Shown one piece after another: positions 42,878-51,289 of a DNA stretch of 64,000 nucleotides. The translations under genes and the position numbers were made by a program. The stretch spans positions 124,001 to 188,000 of the forward strand of contig JAVVEQ010000001.1 of the NCBI GenBank assembly GCA_032250905.1, written 5' to 3'. Source of the stretch: Desulfotignum sp032250905. GTDB lineage: Bacteria; Desulfobacterota; Desulfobacteria; Desulfobacterales; Desulfobacteraceae. Within the stretch, counting starts at the first letter, position 1, and each line of letters opens with the position of its first letter. The notes under the pieces were generated by a model. The model saw only the letters and a program-made list of their open reading frames with translations, ran no database searches and had not been told where the DNA came from.

Positions 42878-43270
42878 CTAATGCGGGAGCACAGCAATCG
42901 CCTCTATTTCAATCAGGTAGTCGGGTTCGGCGAGGCCGTCAATGAACAGAAGCGTATTGGGTGGAAACGGATCACACAGCACTCGGTTGCGCACACGTCG
43001 GAACCCATCCAGATGATTTCTGTCTGTGAGGTACGTCGTCATCTTCACTATGGCGTCAAGATCTGCTCCAAGCTCCCGAAGAATGGCCGCGAGATTGGCG
43101 TAGGTCTGTTGTGACTGGGCTTCTATGTCACCCTTGCCCACAAGGTGACCGCTATGATCGAGTGCAATCTGACCGGCTATATACACGGTGTCTCCAACCT
43201 TGGCGACGTGTGAATAACCGACACCCGCTGTTGAATGAACACGCTTAGGATGGATGATTTCTCGTGACAT
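42878..43270 (-). CDS. ridA: RidA-family enamine/imine deaminase
   Basis: Encodes 130 aa from the ATG at 43270. VGDTVYIAGQIALDHSGHLV, QSQQTYANLAAILRELGADL, DAIVKMTTYLTDRNHLDGFR and the C-terminal LIEIEAIAVLP are RidA/YjgF landmarks; the arginine that binds the carboxylate of the enamine is in RRVRNRVLC. RidA proteins hydrolyse reactive enamines/imines to carbonyl plus ammonia. Enamidase, encoded upstream in the same operon, would release such an enamine during 2-formylglutarate formation. Leucine codons here are mostly CTT/CTC and arginines CGA/CGT, unlike the CTG/CGG-rich neighbours, suggesting later acquisition. It overlaps the UPF0280 gene end by 26 bp. Confidence 0.9.
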   Translation of the reverse strand: MSREIIHPKRVHSTAGVGYSHVAKVGDTVYIAGQIALDHSGHLVGKGDIEAQSQQTYANLAAILRELGADLDAIVKMTTYLTDRNHLDGFRRVRNRVLCDPFPPNTLLFIDGLAEPDYLIEIEAIAVLPH

Positions 43271-44228
43271 CGCTTTCACTTTCCAAGTTGTGGTTTCCTT
43301 TAAACTTCCCCATGCTGCATCCGCACCTCCAGTTTTTTGGGAAATACAAAGGCATTGTGAATAAGGGCATATCCCTGGGGATATCCAGCGGCAAAACCGT
43401 GTGAACCGTTTTGCCGCTGGCAGTGATAATGGCGCCCATGATCAGGCCGCTTTCGACATATCCCGTTGCCCGGGCCAGGGACCGCTCCAGGCTGCAAGCA
43501 ATGGTTTCCGGTTTCACATTCCTCACCTGGACGGTCACCGGGATATCCGGGATATCCGTCATCGGATCCAGCTGTCCGGCAGGAACCTGGACGATTCCCT
43601 CATCTTCACAGAAACAGGCATTGGCGAGATCGGTGGCTGCCGCATCGGCCCGGGCAGAGGATTGGGCCACAACCGTGGCGGCCGTGGCAATGCCCCGGGT
43701 AAAACTGCGTCCTCCCAGTCCGCTGGTATTGATGCCCCAGGACGGACACCGGGAATCCAGCAGGATCTCATGAGTAATTTCGGGACTGGCGATGTCACTC
43801 CTTACGCCGACACGGGCGATTTCTTCACCGGAAAGCCGGATGGCAATATCACCGCCGTTATCCACGATCACCTTTGACACGCCAATCTTGAAAAGAAAGT
43901 CCGCCACCCTGTCTGCGATACTGCCGGCCACTGCCGCCATGGGTGTCAAATCAGGGGCATCGAATACCAGGGTATTTTTCACCATCTGGACCGGGACGGG
44001 AAACGCCTGGGGATCAATTTTTTCCAGCAGGTTTTCAGACCGGTGCCGCAACAGATTCCGGCACACCGCCACCTGTTCCAGGCAGGCAAAGGCGATTTCA
44101 CCTGCCAGCTTTGCCGCTGCCATGTCAAACCGGGACCCGTTCCACGCCTGGATGACCAGGCGCATGGGACCGTTTTCCACCAGCAGGGACCGGTTTCCCG
44201 GCCCGGGAACCATCCGTTTATCCGTCAT
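43245..44228 (-). CDS. UPF0280 family protein (ApbE-like fold)
   Basis: Encodes 327 aa from the ATG at 44228, which overlaps the end of the 6-hydroxynicotinate reductase gene. ADRVADFLFKIGVSKVIVDN, GGDIAIRL, SWGINTSGLGGRSFTRGIAT and TAATVVAQSSARADAAATDL resemble the FMN transferase ApbE region (NVGGDI and T..SA..ADALAT) as in UPF0280 proteins. It could serve flavin attachment or maturation of the reductase; this is inference from coupling. The last about 25 residues (WRCGCSMGKFKGNHNLESES) do not look like the family and may come from the junction with the acquired ridA. Confidence 0.8.
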   Translation of the reverse strand: MTDKRMVPGPGNRSLLVENGPMRLVIQAWNGSRFDMAAAKLAGEIAFACLEQVAVCRNLLRHRSENLLEKIDPQAFPVPVQMVKNTLVFDAPDLTPMAAVAGSIADRVADFLFKIGVSKVIVDNGGDIAIRLSGEEIARVGVRSDIASPEITHEILLDSRCPSWGINTSGLGGRSFTRGIATAATVVAQSSARADAAATDLANACFCEDEGIVQVPAGQLDPMTDIPDIPVTVQVRNVKPETIACSLERSLARATGYVESGLIMGAIITASGKTVHTVLPLDIPRDMPLFTMPLYFPKNWRCGCSMGKFKGNHNLESESDVTRNHPS

Positions 44229-45738
44229 TTTCAGGATCAGTCGCCTCAAAGGGTTTCATGGCTTCGATGTGGCCGCCCATTTTTCTGTAATCCGCCACGG
44301 TCATGGTATATTCCAATGGACAGATCGTGGCCGGGGTCGGTGTCCAGTAAAAAGCGCCTTTTCGGATTTTTCCCACATCCACCATAAAAGAAATCCCTCC
44401 ACCGGGCATGACAAATCCGGGGGCCCCCCCAACGGTCAGGGCGACCTTGTTTTCATGGACCGCCCGGGTGAGCTTGATGGGGTAACGGGTCACCCCGGCC
44501 CGGGCACTGCCGCCGCTGCCGGCCGTGTACATGGCCGAAACCATGGAGGGTTCACAGGCATCGGAAATGGCGGCCTGGGCTTTTTGGGCTTTTTCCGTCA
44601 AGGGAACCGGCATCAGGCTGCCGGTGTCATCCACACGGAACATGGCCCCGTTTTCTCCGGTGGTCTCGGTCACAAAAATGGTCATGCCGGGCCGGCCCAC
44701 CGCCATATCGATGGATGACACAATGGCCGCCGGATCGGTAATGGAGGTTCCGCCCCATCCAGCTCCGTGATCTCCGAAATACCGGCCCGGTGTACTCCGG
44801 GTAAATACCAGTGACACACCCGTGGGTTTCACCCCCACATACGTGCCCGCGACATGCTGACTGAGCTGACCGGTGATATGGGAATCCAGCACAATCACCT
44901 CATCGGCCGCCTCTTTCAACAACGGGGCAAAAATGCCCAGTGTGGCGCTGCCGCAGCCCACCCGCATTTTTTTGACCGGTTTGCCGTCGATTTCCGGGGG
45001 CTGCCCCACCTGGACGGCCAGGCGGCTGCCCCCGGCAATTTTGAGCTTGACCGGTTTCCGGTTGGCAATATCGGTGACGGTTCTGGCCACCAGGAATCCG
45101 TTGGGGCCGGTCAGCCGGTTGACCCCGCCGATATGCAGCATCTTGGATCCATACTGCTCGGTCTCCACCATTCCCACCACCCGTTTTCCCACCATCACCT
45201 CGGCACCTTCTCTGCCGATGAACACGTCTGTATCGATCTTGAGGAGTATGGAACTGTAACTCAAGGGCACTTCGGTGACCACTGTCACCACATCCACGCC
45301 ACCCCGGTTTTCTGAAACGATGCCCGGTGCGGGTTTACAGCAGGGATAACTGGTACCGGCCCCGATGGCGGTAATGATCGGTGTCTGAATTTCCGGCGCC
45401 AGTCGTTGTCCGACCTCATCTTTGACTGCGGAATAGGTCAAATTCACCGCTGTCCTTACCAGCCGCCCGTTATCGTTCAGGTACCGCTGGCAGGCGCCGG
45501 CTGCACTAACCGGCACCTGGCATTTGATGGGGCATGCATCGCACACAACGATGTCCGTCAATTGGGCGGCATCCCCGGACACGGCACTTTCCGGACACAC
45601 CCGGATGCACACCCCGCAGCTGACACATATTTTTCTGTCAATCCCCGCCTTTTTGCGATGGATGGTGACCGCCCCCACCGGACAGTCGCGCATGCAGAAT
45701 CCGCATCCCGTGCATTTCTCTTCAACTATATGGATCAT
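44218..45738 (-). CDS. hnr: 6-Hydroxynicotinate reductase
   Basis: Encodes 506 aa. An N-terminal two-cluster ferredoxin domain has Cys 9, 12, 15, 19 and 38, 41, 44, 48 (CTGCGFCMRDCP, CVSCGVCIRVCP), followed by CDACPIKC and a large domain rich in glycine (RVGCGSATLGIFAPLLKEAA, GDHGAGWGGTSITDPAAIVS, GGAPGFVMPGGGISFMVDVG). This matches the iron-sulfur flavoprotein Hnr of Eubacterium barkeri, which reduces 6-hydroxynicotinate to 1,4,5,6-tetrahydro-6-oxonicotinate with ferredoxin. It lies directly after enamidase and the molybdenum hydroxylase, in pathway company. Assignment is from remembered family features and context, not a search. Confidence 0.85.
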   Translation of the reverse strand: MIHIVEEKCTGCGFCMRDCPVGAVTIHRKKAGIDRKICVSCGVCIRVCPESAVSGDAAQLTDIVVCDACPIKCQVPVSAAGACQRYLNDNGRLVRTAVNLTYSAVKDEVGQRLAPEIQTPIITAIGAGTSYPCCKPAPGIVSENRGGVDVVTVVTEVPLSYSSILLKIDTDVFIGREGAEVMVGKRVVGMVETEQYGSKMLHIGGVNRLTGPNGFLVARTVTDIANRKPVKLKIAGGSRLAVQVGQPPEIDGKPVKKMRVGCGSATLGIFAPLLKEAADEVIVLDSHITGQLSQHVAGTYVGVKPTGVSLVFTRSTPGRYFGDHGAGWGGTSITDPAAIVSSIDMAVGRPGMTIFVTETTGENGAMFRVDDTGSLMPVPLTEKAQKAQAAISDACEPSMVSAMYTAGSGGSARAGVTRYPIKLTRAVHENKVALTVGGAPGFVMPGGGISFMVDVGKIRKGAFYWTPTPATICPLEYTMTVADYRKMGGHIEAMKPFEATDPENDG

Positions 45739-45757
45739 GACACGCCTCCGGCGACCA

Positions 45758-46924
45758 TCAGGACACTTTTTCGGGCATGGTGACCGGCGGCGGGGTGTTC
45801 CTGCTTTTGGTCACCACCACTTTCCCATCCACAATCACCATGGCCACCCCAGGCACATCCCCTGCCTCGATGGCAGCCAGGGCATCTTTTCCGACCGATC
45901 CCATTGGGGTGTCCATGATCACGAAATCCGCCTCCCGGCCGGGTTCAATGATGCCGCGGTTCAATTTGTGGATCCGGGCAGTATTGCCGGTGGCCATACA
46001 GATGGCCTGGGCGGCCGTAACGGGTGTCAGCCCGGCCAGGTGATTGATCACCCGCAGGATTCCCAGGGGTACCACACCCGTACCGGACGGGGCATCGTTT
46101 CCAATGATCACCCGGTGCAGCACCTTGTTTTCCACAAACAGTTTTGCCGCTTCCACCGCCATCAACGGATTACCGCAATGCACAATTTCCAGGGCAATGT
46201 CTGTCTGTGTGGTCAGCTGCCGGACCTCATCCATGGCAACCGCTGTGGGACCGCCGTTCACATGGGATGCGATATCCGGGTTGGCCCGCATGACCATGTC
46301 GGCGGTGACCGTGCTGCTGCCGGGAATCGATGTGCCGCCGGTGTGCATCATCACGGTCATGCCGCAGTCCTTTGCCCACTGGATCATGGGGGCGGCCACA
46401 TCCGGGTCCTTGACAGATCCCAGACCGACCTCGCCGACAATATGCACGCATTCTCTGGCCATTTCTTCAAAATCTGTCTGTACCAGCCCGTTTTCCAGGA
46501 TAACCGCACCCCCCGCGACCTTGGCCCCGCCGGGCCGGAAATTCTGGAACGACTTGGCCGCCAGAATGGCCAGGGCTTTCACACCGGCCGGATCTTTGGG
46601 CCTCCCCTGCAGATGGACCTCTCCGGCGGAAATCATGGTGGTGACACCGCCATGCAGCTCGCTTTCCAAAAACCCGGTCTGCTGCTGCCGGGAAGTATAA
46701 TCCCCCAGGATGGGGTGGCAGTGGGAATCGATCAGTCCCGGTGTGACCGTTGTGCCGTGACAGTCGATGACAGCCGCCGTGTCCGGGATATCGTCCCATT
46801 CCGCCAGAAACCCCACTCGTGAAACCTTCCCGCCAAGGGCCAGAATAGCGTCGCCCTCCAGAATGGGATGATCAATATTTCCACTGACAATGGTACCGAT
46901 ATTTTTAAGCAGTAAATCTGACAT
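45758..46924 (-). CDS. ena: Enamidase (1,4,5,6-tetrahydro-6-oxonicotinate hydrolase)
   Basis: Encodes 388 aa from the ATG at 46924, preceded by AGGAGA; a longer frame overlaps the upstream gene. It is an amidohydrolase: HxH metal ligands in GLIDSHCHP (His 68, 70), then LHGGVTTMISAGEVHLQGRP, HIVGEVGLGSVKDPD, MHTGGTSIPGSSTVTADMVM and RVIIGNDAPSGTGVVPLGIL with the catalytic Asp. TKSRNTPP near the C-terminus is also shared with E. barkeri Ena as I remember it. The enzyme opens the lactam ring and releases ammonia to give (S)-2-formylglutarate. It sits two bases after the molybdenum hydroxylase gene. Confidence 0.92.
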   Translation of the reverse strand: MSDLLLKNIGTIVSGNIDHPILEGDAILALGGKVSRVGFLAEWDDIPDTAAVIDCHGTTVTPGLIDSHCHPILGDYTSRQQQTGFLESELHGGVTTMISAGEVHLQGRPKDPAGVKALAILAAKSFQNFRPGGAKVAGGAVILENGLVQTDFEEMARECVHIVGEVGLGSVKDPDVAAPMIQWAKDCGMTVMMHTGGTSIPGSSTVTADMVMRANPDIASHVNGGPTAVAMDEVRQLTTQTDIALEIVHCGNPLMAVEAAKLFVENKVLHRVIIGNDAPSGTGVVPLGILRVINHLAGLTPVTAAQAICMATGNTARIHKLNRGIIEPGREADFVIMDTPMGSVGKDALAAIEAGDVPGVAMVIVDGKVVVTKSRNTPPPVTMPEKVS

Positions 46925-46925
46925 A

Positions 46926-49214
46926 TTAGCTCTCCTGATAACAATTGTTGAAATGACCGGATGCGATACTGGCATCCAGGACCCTCTCCAGGCTGGCGGG
47001 CAGCGCATATATCCGTTTTCCCAGGGCATTGGAAACCGCGTTGACAATCGCCGGTGCCGTGGGAATCAGGGCGGGTTCCCCCACCCCTTTGGCACCAAAG
47101 GGACCACTGGGTTCAGCTGCTTCCACGATGATGGGAATCACACAAGGCATGTCCGCGGCCGTGGGGATATGGTAATCATTCATGGAAATGGTCTCTCCTG
47201 GCACAAACGCTTCCATCAGGGCAAATCCCACCCCCATGGCCACCCCGCCGCAGATCTGGCCGATCACGTTTTCCGGATGGATCGCTTTGCCCACGTCATG
47301 GGCCGCGATCACCCGGCGCACACTGGTTTCACCGGTCAGGACATCCACTTCCACACAGGCGGCATGACAGGCAAATGCATAGGTCGTATAGGGGATGCCA
47401 TCGCCGGTCTCCGGGTCCAGGGGGACGGTTTCCGGATCAAAATACCCCTGCCAGGACAACTCCCCGCCCTTGTCGAGAATCCGGGAAGCCAGCCGGACGA
47501 ATCCCACCTGTTTTTCCGGATGCCGGGCATCACGGACGCTGCCGTTTTCCAGCCGCAGGTCCGCTTTTTTGACCTTGAGATAATTCACCGCTTCGGTGAG
47601 CAGGACATCCGCCAGCTTGTCAGCGGCCTGTTTGACCGCATTGCCTGAAATATAGGTCTGCCGGCTGGCCGAAGTGGCCCCGGCGTTGGTGGTATATTTG
47701 GTATCCGCCACAACCACATGGATATCCATGGCATCCAGCCCCAGCGCTTCTCCTGCAATCTGGGACAGGATGGTCGTTGAGCCCTGGCCGATATCCGCAC
47801 ACCCGGTAAACAGGGTGACCTGTCCGTTCCGGTCCATGGCAACGCGGGCGGTGGAGGGGTTCTGCACCCCGGTATTTCCGATACCATACCACATGCCCGC
47901 GATCCCGACCCCCCGCCGGATATGGGGCGGGGTAGGCTCAGACAGCCAGTCTGTCCCGGCTTTCCGGTATTCAGGCGTCACCGCGGCCAGGCAGTCCTGA
48001 AAACCGATGCTGTGGACCAACTCCTGTCCGGTGGCTGTGACCGTGCCTTTTTTTACCCCGTTCAATACCCGTATTTCCAGGGGATCCATATCCAGGGCAC
48101 GGGCATGGATATCCATCTGGCTTTCATGGGCCAGGGCCATCTGGGGAGTACCGAATCCTCTCATGGCGCCGCAGAAGGGATGGTTGGTATAGACGGCCGT
48201 GCATTCCAGGTCCACATTGTCAATGGCATAGGGGCCTGTGGCATGAACCGCGGCCCGGGAGGCGACAGCGATCCCATAGGAACCATAGGCACCGGTATTG
48301 CAGACCGCTTTCATCTGCATGGCCGTGATCCGGCCTGTTTCATCTGCACCGGTTTTCATGTGGATGACAAAGGGATGCCGCTTGGCGGTTGCCAGATATG
48401 CTTCTTCACGGGTATACACATACCGGACAGGCTGTTTCAAATGGTACAGGGCCAGCCCGATGAACCCCTGGACGTTCATGTCCAGTTTGGAACCGAATCC
48501 CCCGCCGGTGGCTGCCTGGATGATCCGGACGGCATGGTCTTCCACCCCCAGCAGTGAGACCACCTCTTTGTGGTCGTAATGGGGATTCTGGGTGGACGCG
48601 TAGATGACCAGGGTCCCGTCCTCGTCCGGAAACCCGACACCGGCGTCCGGTTCCAGGTAGGTATGCTCGATGGCACTGGTCCGGTAGGTTTTTTCAACAA
48701 TGGTATGGGCCTTTTCAAAGGCGGCGGCCACATCGCCCCTGCGGACTTTTTTTTGAACCAGGACATTGCCTTTGGCGTGAATCTTTGGCGCGCCCGGGGC
48801 CAGGGCCTCTTCCGGATCAAACACAGCCGGCAGCGGGTCATAGTCCACCGATACTGCTGCCACGGCCAGCTCCGCGGCCTGGGGAGTCCGGGCCGCCACC
48901 AGGGCCACCGGATCTGCCAGGGACCGGACCTTGTCTTCCGCCAGAAGCGGCTGATCCTTGTTGATGATTCCCATCAGGTTTTTTCCTGGGATATCCTTTG
49001 CCGTAAACACCTGAACCACATCCGGAATCGACAGGGCCGCGGTTGTATCGATCCCCAGGATTCCGGCATGGGGATGGCGGCTTCGCACTGCTTTCAGGTA
49101 CAACACGTTTTCCAGTTCCATGTCGGCACAAAAAATCGGCTTTCCTGTCAGCCGTTCTTTTGCACCCCTGCGAAATATACTTTTACCAACTGTATGATAT
49201 CTGTCATTGCTCAT
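46926..49214 (-). CDS. Nicotinate dehydrogenase-like molybdenum hydroxylase, large subunit
   Basis: Encodes 762 aa. It is a full-length xanthine-oxidase-type molybdopterin subunit: FRRGAKERLTGKPIFCADME, ATGGGFGSKLDMNVQGFIGL, CGAMRGFGTPQMALAHESQM, GCADIGQGSTTILSQIAGEA and, near the end, GPFGAKGVGEPALIPTAPAI with the catalytic glutamate. In E. barkeri this region is split into two chains (NdhL, NdhM); here it is one polypeptide. Next to the FAD and 2Fe-2S subunits and upstream of enamidase and Hnr, it should hydroxylate nicotinate at C6. The start overlaps the FAD-subunit stop by ATGA. Confidence 0.88.
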   Translation of the reverse strand: MSNDRYHTVGKSIFRRGAKERLTGKPIFCADMELENVLYLKAVRSRHPHAGILGIDTTAALSIPDVVQVFTAKDIPGKNLMGIINKDQPLLAEDKVRSLADPVALVAARTPQAAELAVAAVSVDYDPLPAVFDPEEALAPGAPKIHAKGNVLVQKKVRRGDVAAAFEKAHTIVEKTYRTSAIEHTYLEPDAGVGFPDEDGTLVIYASTQNPHYDHKEVVSLLGVEDHAVRIIQAATGGGFGSKLDMNVQGFIGLALYHLKQPVRYVYTREEAYLATAKRHPFVIHMKTGADETGRITAMQMKAVCNTGAYGSYGIAVASRAAVHATGPYAIDNVDLECTAVYTNHPFCGAMRGFGTPQMALAHESQMDIHARALDMDPLEIRVLNGVKKGTVTATGQELVHSIGFQDCLAAVTPEYRKAGTDWLSEPTPPHIRRGVGIAGMWYGIGNTGVQNPSTARVAMDRNGQVTLFTGCADIGQGSTTILSQIAGEALGLDAMDIHVVVADTKYTTNAGATSASRQTYISGNAVKQAADKLADVLLTEAVNYLKVKKADLRLENGSVRDARHPEKQVGFVRLASRILDKGGELSWQGYFDPETVPLDPETGDGIPYTTYAFACHAACVEVDVLTGETSVRRVIAAHDVGKAIHPENVIGQICGGVAMGVGFALMEAFVPGETISMNDYHIPTAADMPCVIPIIVEAAEPSGPFGAKGVGEPALIPTAPAIVNAVSNALGKRIYALPASLERVLDASIASGHFNNCYQES

Positions 49215-50080
49215 TGTCTGCACCATGTTATCATCGGATAGATCATCCGTTTGAAAAGTCCCTGAACCGCGGGTTCCTTATAGCTTATGGATGGCCGCCG
49301 CCCGGTGATTTCAACCATTTTTTCCGCCAGCAGGCCGGCCCCCTGATTCATCAGTTCGACGGTGGGGTTTTTACCGGCAAACAGCGACTCGACAGTATGC
49401 ATCCGCTGGGGGGTGGGGGTGCATGCCCCCAGTGAAAACCGGATGAAAGATATGCGGCCCTGGTCATCCTTGTCCGCCATCACCGCCATACTCATCCGTG
49501 AAGTGGCAAGGGCTTTTCTGCGGCCGATTTTCTGAAAATCAAAAAATCCCGGCTGTCTGGTCTTTAATTTTAATGCCACCACCAGGTCTTCCGGATGAAG
49601 CGCACTCCGGTATGCCCCTTTGGTCATTTCCAGCAGCGGAATGGTCCGGTTGCCGTCCCTGTTGGCCACCACGGCCTCGGCCTCGTGAATCACCAGCGGC
49701 GGGATGGTGTCCCCGCAGGGGGATGCATGGGCCACATTGCCGCCGATGGTCGCCATATTGCGGATCTGCCGGCTGGCAAAGGTGAAGCTGCACTTATGCA
49801 GTGCCGGGGCATGTTCCTTGATAAGAGGCAGGGTATTGATCCGGGTCAATGTCACTCCGGAGCCAATGTACAGCCGGGCCTGGTCGTCACTCAGCTCAAC
49901 CGTTTTCAACGTCTCGATCCGGGAAATATCCAGGAGAAACGGGCGGTGATTTTCCCCTGATCGCAGATCCACCATCAGGTCGGTTCCCCCTGCCAGAATA
50001 TGGGTATCCGGGCCATGATCATGGAGAAAGTCCACCGCCTCATCCAGGCTTTCCGGACGGATACAGGTCATGGTTGTCAT
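49211..50080 (-). CDS. Nicotinate dehydrogenase-like hydroxylase, FAD subunit
   Basis: Encodes 289 aa from the ATG at 50080 behind AGGAGG; the long 5' extension lies within the small-subunit gene and is a shadow. THILAGGTDLMVDLRSGENH and RQIRNMATIGGNVAHASPCG DTIPPL are the two FAD-binding motifs of the xanthine dehydrogenase family (.AGGTDL and .T.GGN....S..GD), followed by the CO_deh_flav_C domain. It passes electrons from the 2Fe-2S subunit to NAD(P) or another acceptor. Confidence 0.9.
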   Translation of the reverse strand: MTTMTCIRPESLDEAVDFLHDHGPDTHILAGGTDLMVDLRSGENHRPFLLDISRIETLKTVELSDDQARLYIGSGVTLTRINTLPLIKEHAPALHKCSFTFASRQIRNMATIGGNVAHASPCGDTIPPLVIHEAEAVVANRDGNRTIPLLEMTKGAYRSALHPEDLVVALKLKTRQPGFFDFQKIGRRKALATSRMSMAVMADKDDQGRISFIRFSLGACTPTPQRMHTVESLFAGKNPTVELMNQGAGLLAEKMVEITGRRPSISYKEPAVQGLFKRMIYPMITWCRQ

Positions 50081-50081
50081 G

Positions 50082-50582
50082 TCAGCAATCCTCCTGCCCA
50101 CGGCCCTGAACGTGCTGCCCGCCGGCGGCACGGACCGATGAAAAAATCTGCTGGTAACCGGTGCACCGGCAGATATTGCCTGAAATGGCCTGGACAATCT
50201 GGCTGTCATCCGGTTCGGCATTTTCTCCCAAAAGTGCATGGGTACTCATGAGCAGCCCAGGGGTACAAAAACCGCACTGAACAGCATGTCCGGCCAGAAA
50301 TTTTTCCTGGATCGGATGCAGGCGCCCTTCTTCGGCCAGGCCCTCTACGGTCATGACCCGGCAGCCGTCCAGCTGCACACCGAACATGAGACAGGCATTG
50401 ACCGCCTGATTGTTCACCTCGATGGTGCAGGCACCGCATTCTCCGATGCCGCAACCTTCCTTGGTTCCTTTCATACCCAGTTCGTCTCTGATCACCTGAA
50501 GTGCAGACTGTTCAGGTGAAATGTCCTTCACCGTTTCTTTGCCGTTCAGTGTAAACTTTACGGTAACGCTGGTCTGTGTCAC
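50082..50582 (-). CDS. Nicotinate dehydrogenase-like hydroxylase, 2Fe-2S subunit
   Basis: Encodes 166 aa. The plant-type cluster ligands are Cys 44, 49, 52 and 64 (EGCGIGECGACTIEV), and the second cluster ligands are Cys 103, 106, 138 and 140 (VQCGFCTPGLLM, GNICRCTGYQQI). Length and motifs are standard for the small subunit of molybdenum hydroxylases. It is the first of the three subunit genes; the order small, FAD, large, with overlaps, ensures balanced synthesis. Confidence 0.93.
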   Translation of the reverse strand: MTQTSVTVKFTLNGKETVKDISPEQSALQVIRDELGMKGTKEGCGIGECGACTIEVNNQAVNACLMFGVQLDGCRVMTVEGLAEEGRLHPIQEKFLAGHAVQCGFCTPGLLMSTHALLGENAEPDDSQIVQAISGNICRCTGYQQIFSSVRAAGGQHVQGRGQEDC

Positions 50583-50633
50583 GTTTCACTCATCCTTGTG
50601 CAATACATGGTTTTTTAAAAATGTCGGCGCTGT

Positions 50634-51230
50634 TTACCGCAATCCATCCTCGCCGACAATTTCTCCGGTGGTCAATCCGCCCACCCGGGGCACCGGCCGG
50701 CCGGAATCAGTGACTCCGACAATCAAAATCAGTTCATCGGCCCGGGGAGCGTCCGGTATCCGGACTTCCATGGCATCAAAATGAGACCGCACATAGGCGG
50801 CATCTTTATGGCCCAGGGGCAGATCGATGGCACACCCGGGTCCGCCCAGTTTCTTTGCCGAGGGCAGCAGGGCCTTGCCGCCGCCCACATTGGCACGGAT
50901 GGGTTTGCCCAGGACCGGATGCATCAGGGCGGCGCAATGTTCCCGTTCCCCGTCCAATCCGGAAATAGCTGCCTTGCCGTAACTTTCCACCTTGTCCGGG
51001 GCGATTCCCAAAGCGGCAACCGCTTTTTGGATCAGCATCTCGCCGATCTGTTCACTCCATTCATACAGCAAAGACAGATCCTCCTGATAGACTCCGGCAT
51101 ACGGATTTTTAAACACGGCCGCGCAGGCCGCTTTCCGGGTCGGGGTATCGAGAATTGTCTGTCCATCCGCATGGGTTTCTTCCACAATGGTATAAATGGT
51201 TCGAATTTTGAGGTTTTCTTTAATAGCCAT
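50634..51230 (-). CDS. Amino-acid synthesis family protein (PF06684/DUF1185)
   Basis: Encodes 198 aa from the ATG at 51230 (AAGGA upstream). IRTIYTIVEETHADG near the start and DGEREHCAALMHPVLGKPIR, GGGKALLPSAKKLGGPGCAI, DLPLGHKDAAYVRSHFDAME and LILIVGVTDSGRPVPRVGGL are the conserved blocks of this family. Its biochemical role is not established; I recall its fold being described as similar to chorismate mutase/YjgF-type barrels, which would make it a structural cousin of RidA, but this is from memory. It lies between the TRAP permease and the hydroxylase genes, so it probably acts on a pathway intermediate. Confidence 0.8.
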   Translation of the reverse strand: MAIKENLKIRTIYTIVEETHADGQTILDTPTRKAACAAVFKNPYAGVYQEDLSLLYEWSEQIGEMLIQKAVAALGIAPDKVESYGKAAISGLDGEREHCAALMHPVLGKPIRANVGGGKALLPSAKKLGGPGCAIDLPLGHKDAAYVRSHFDAMEVRIPDAPRADELILIVGVTDSGRPVPRVGGLTTGEIVGEDGLR

Positions 51231-51289
51231 CTTTCTTTTCCTTTCAATCAATCGTGTCGCGTTTCATTTGTCATTTTTTCCACAGCGTG

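Noticed and set aside
50081..50239. FAD subunit of 342 aa starting at 50239
   Set aside because: The extension lies inside the 2Fe-2S subunit gene in another frame; AGGAGG supports the start at 50080.
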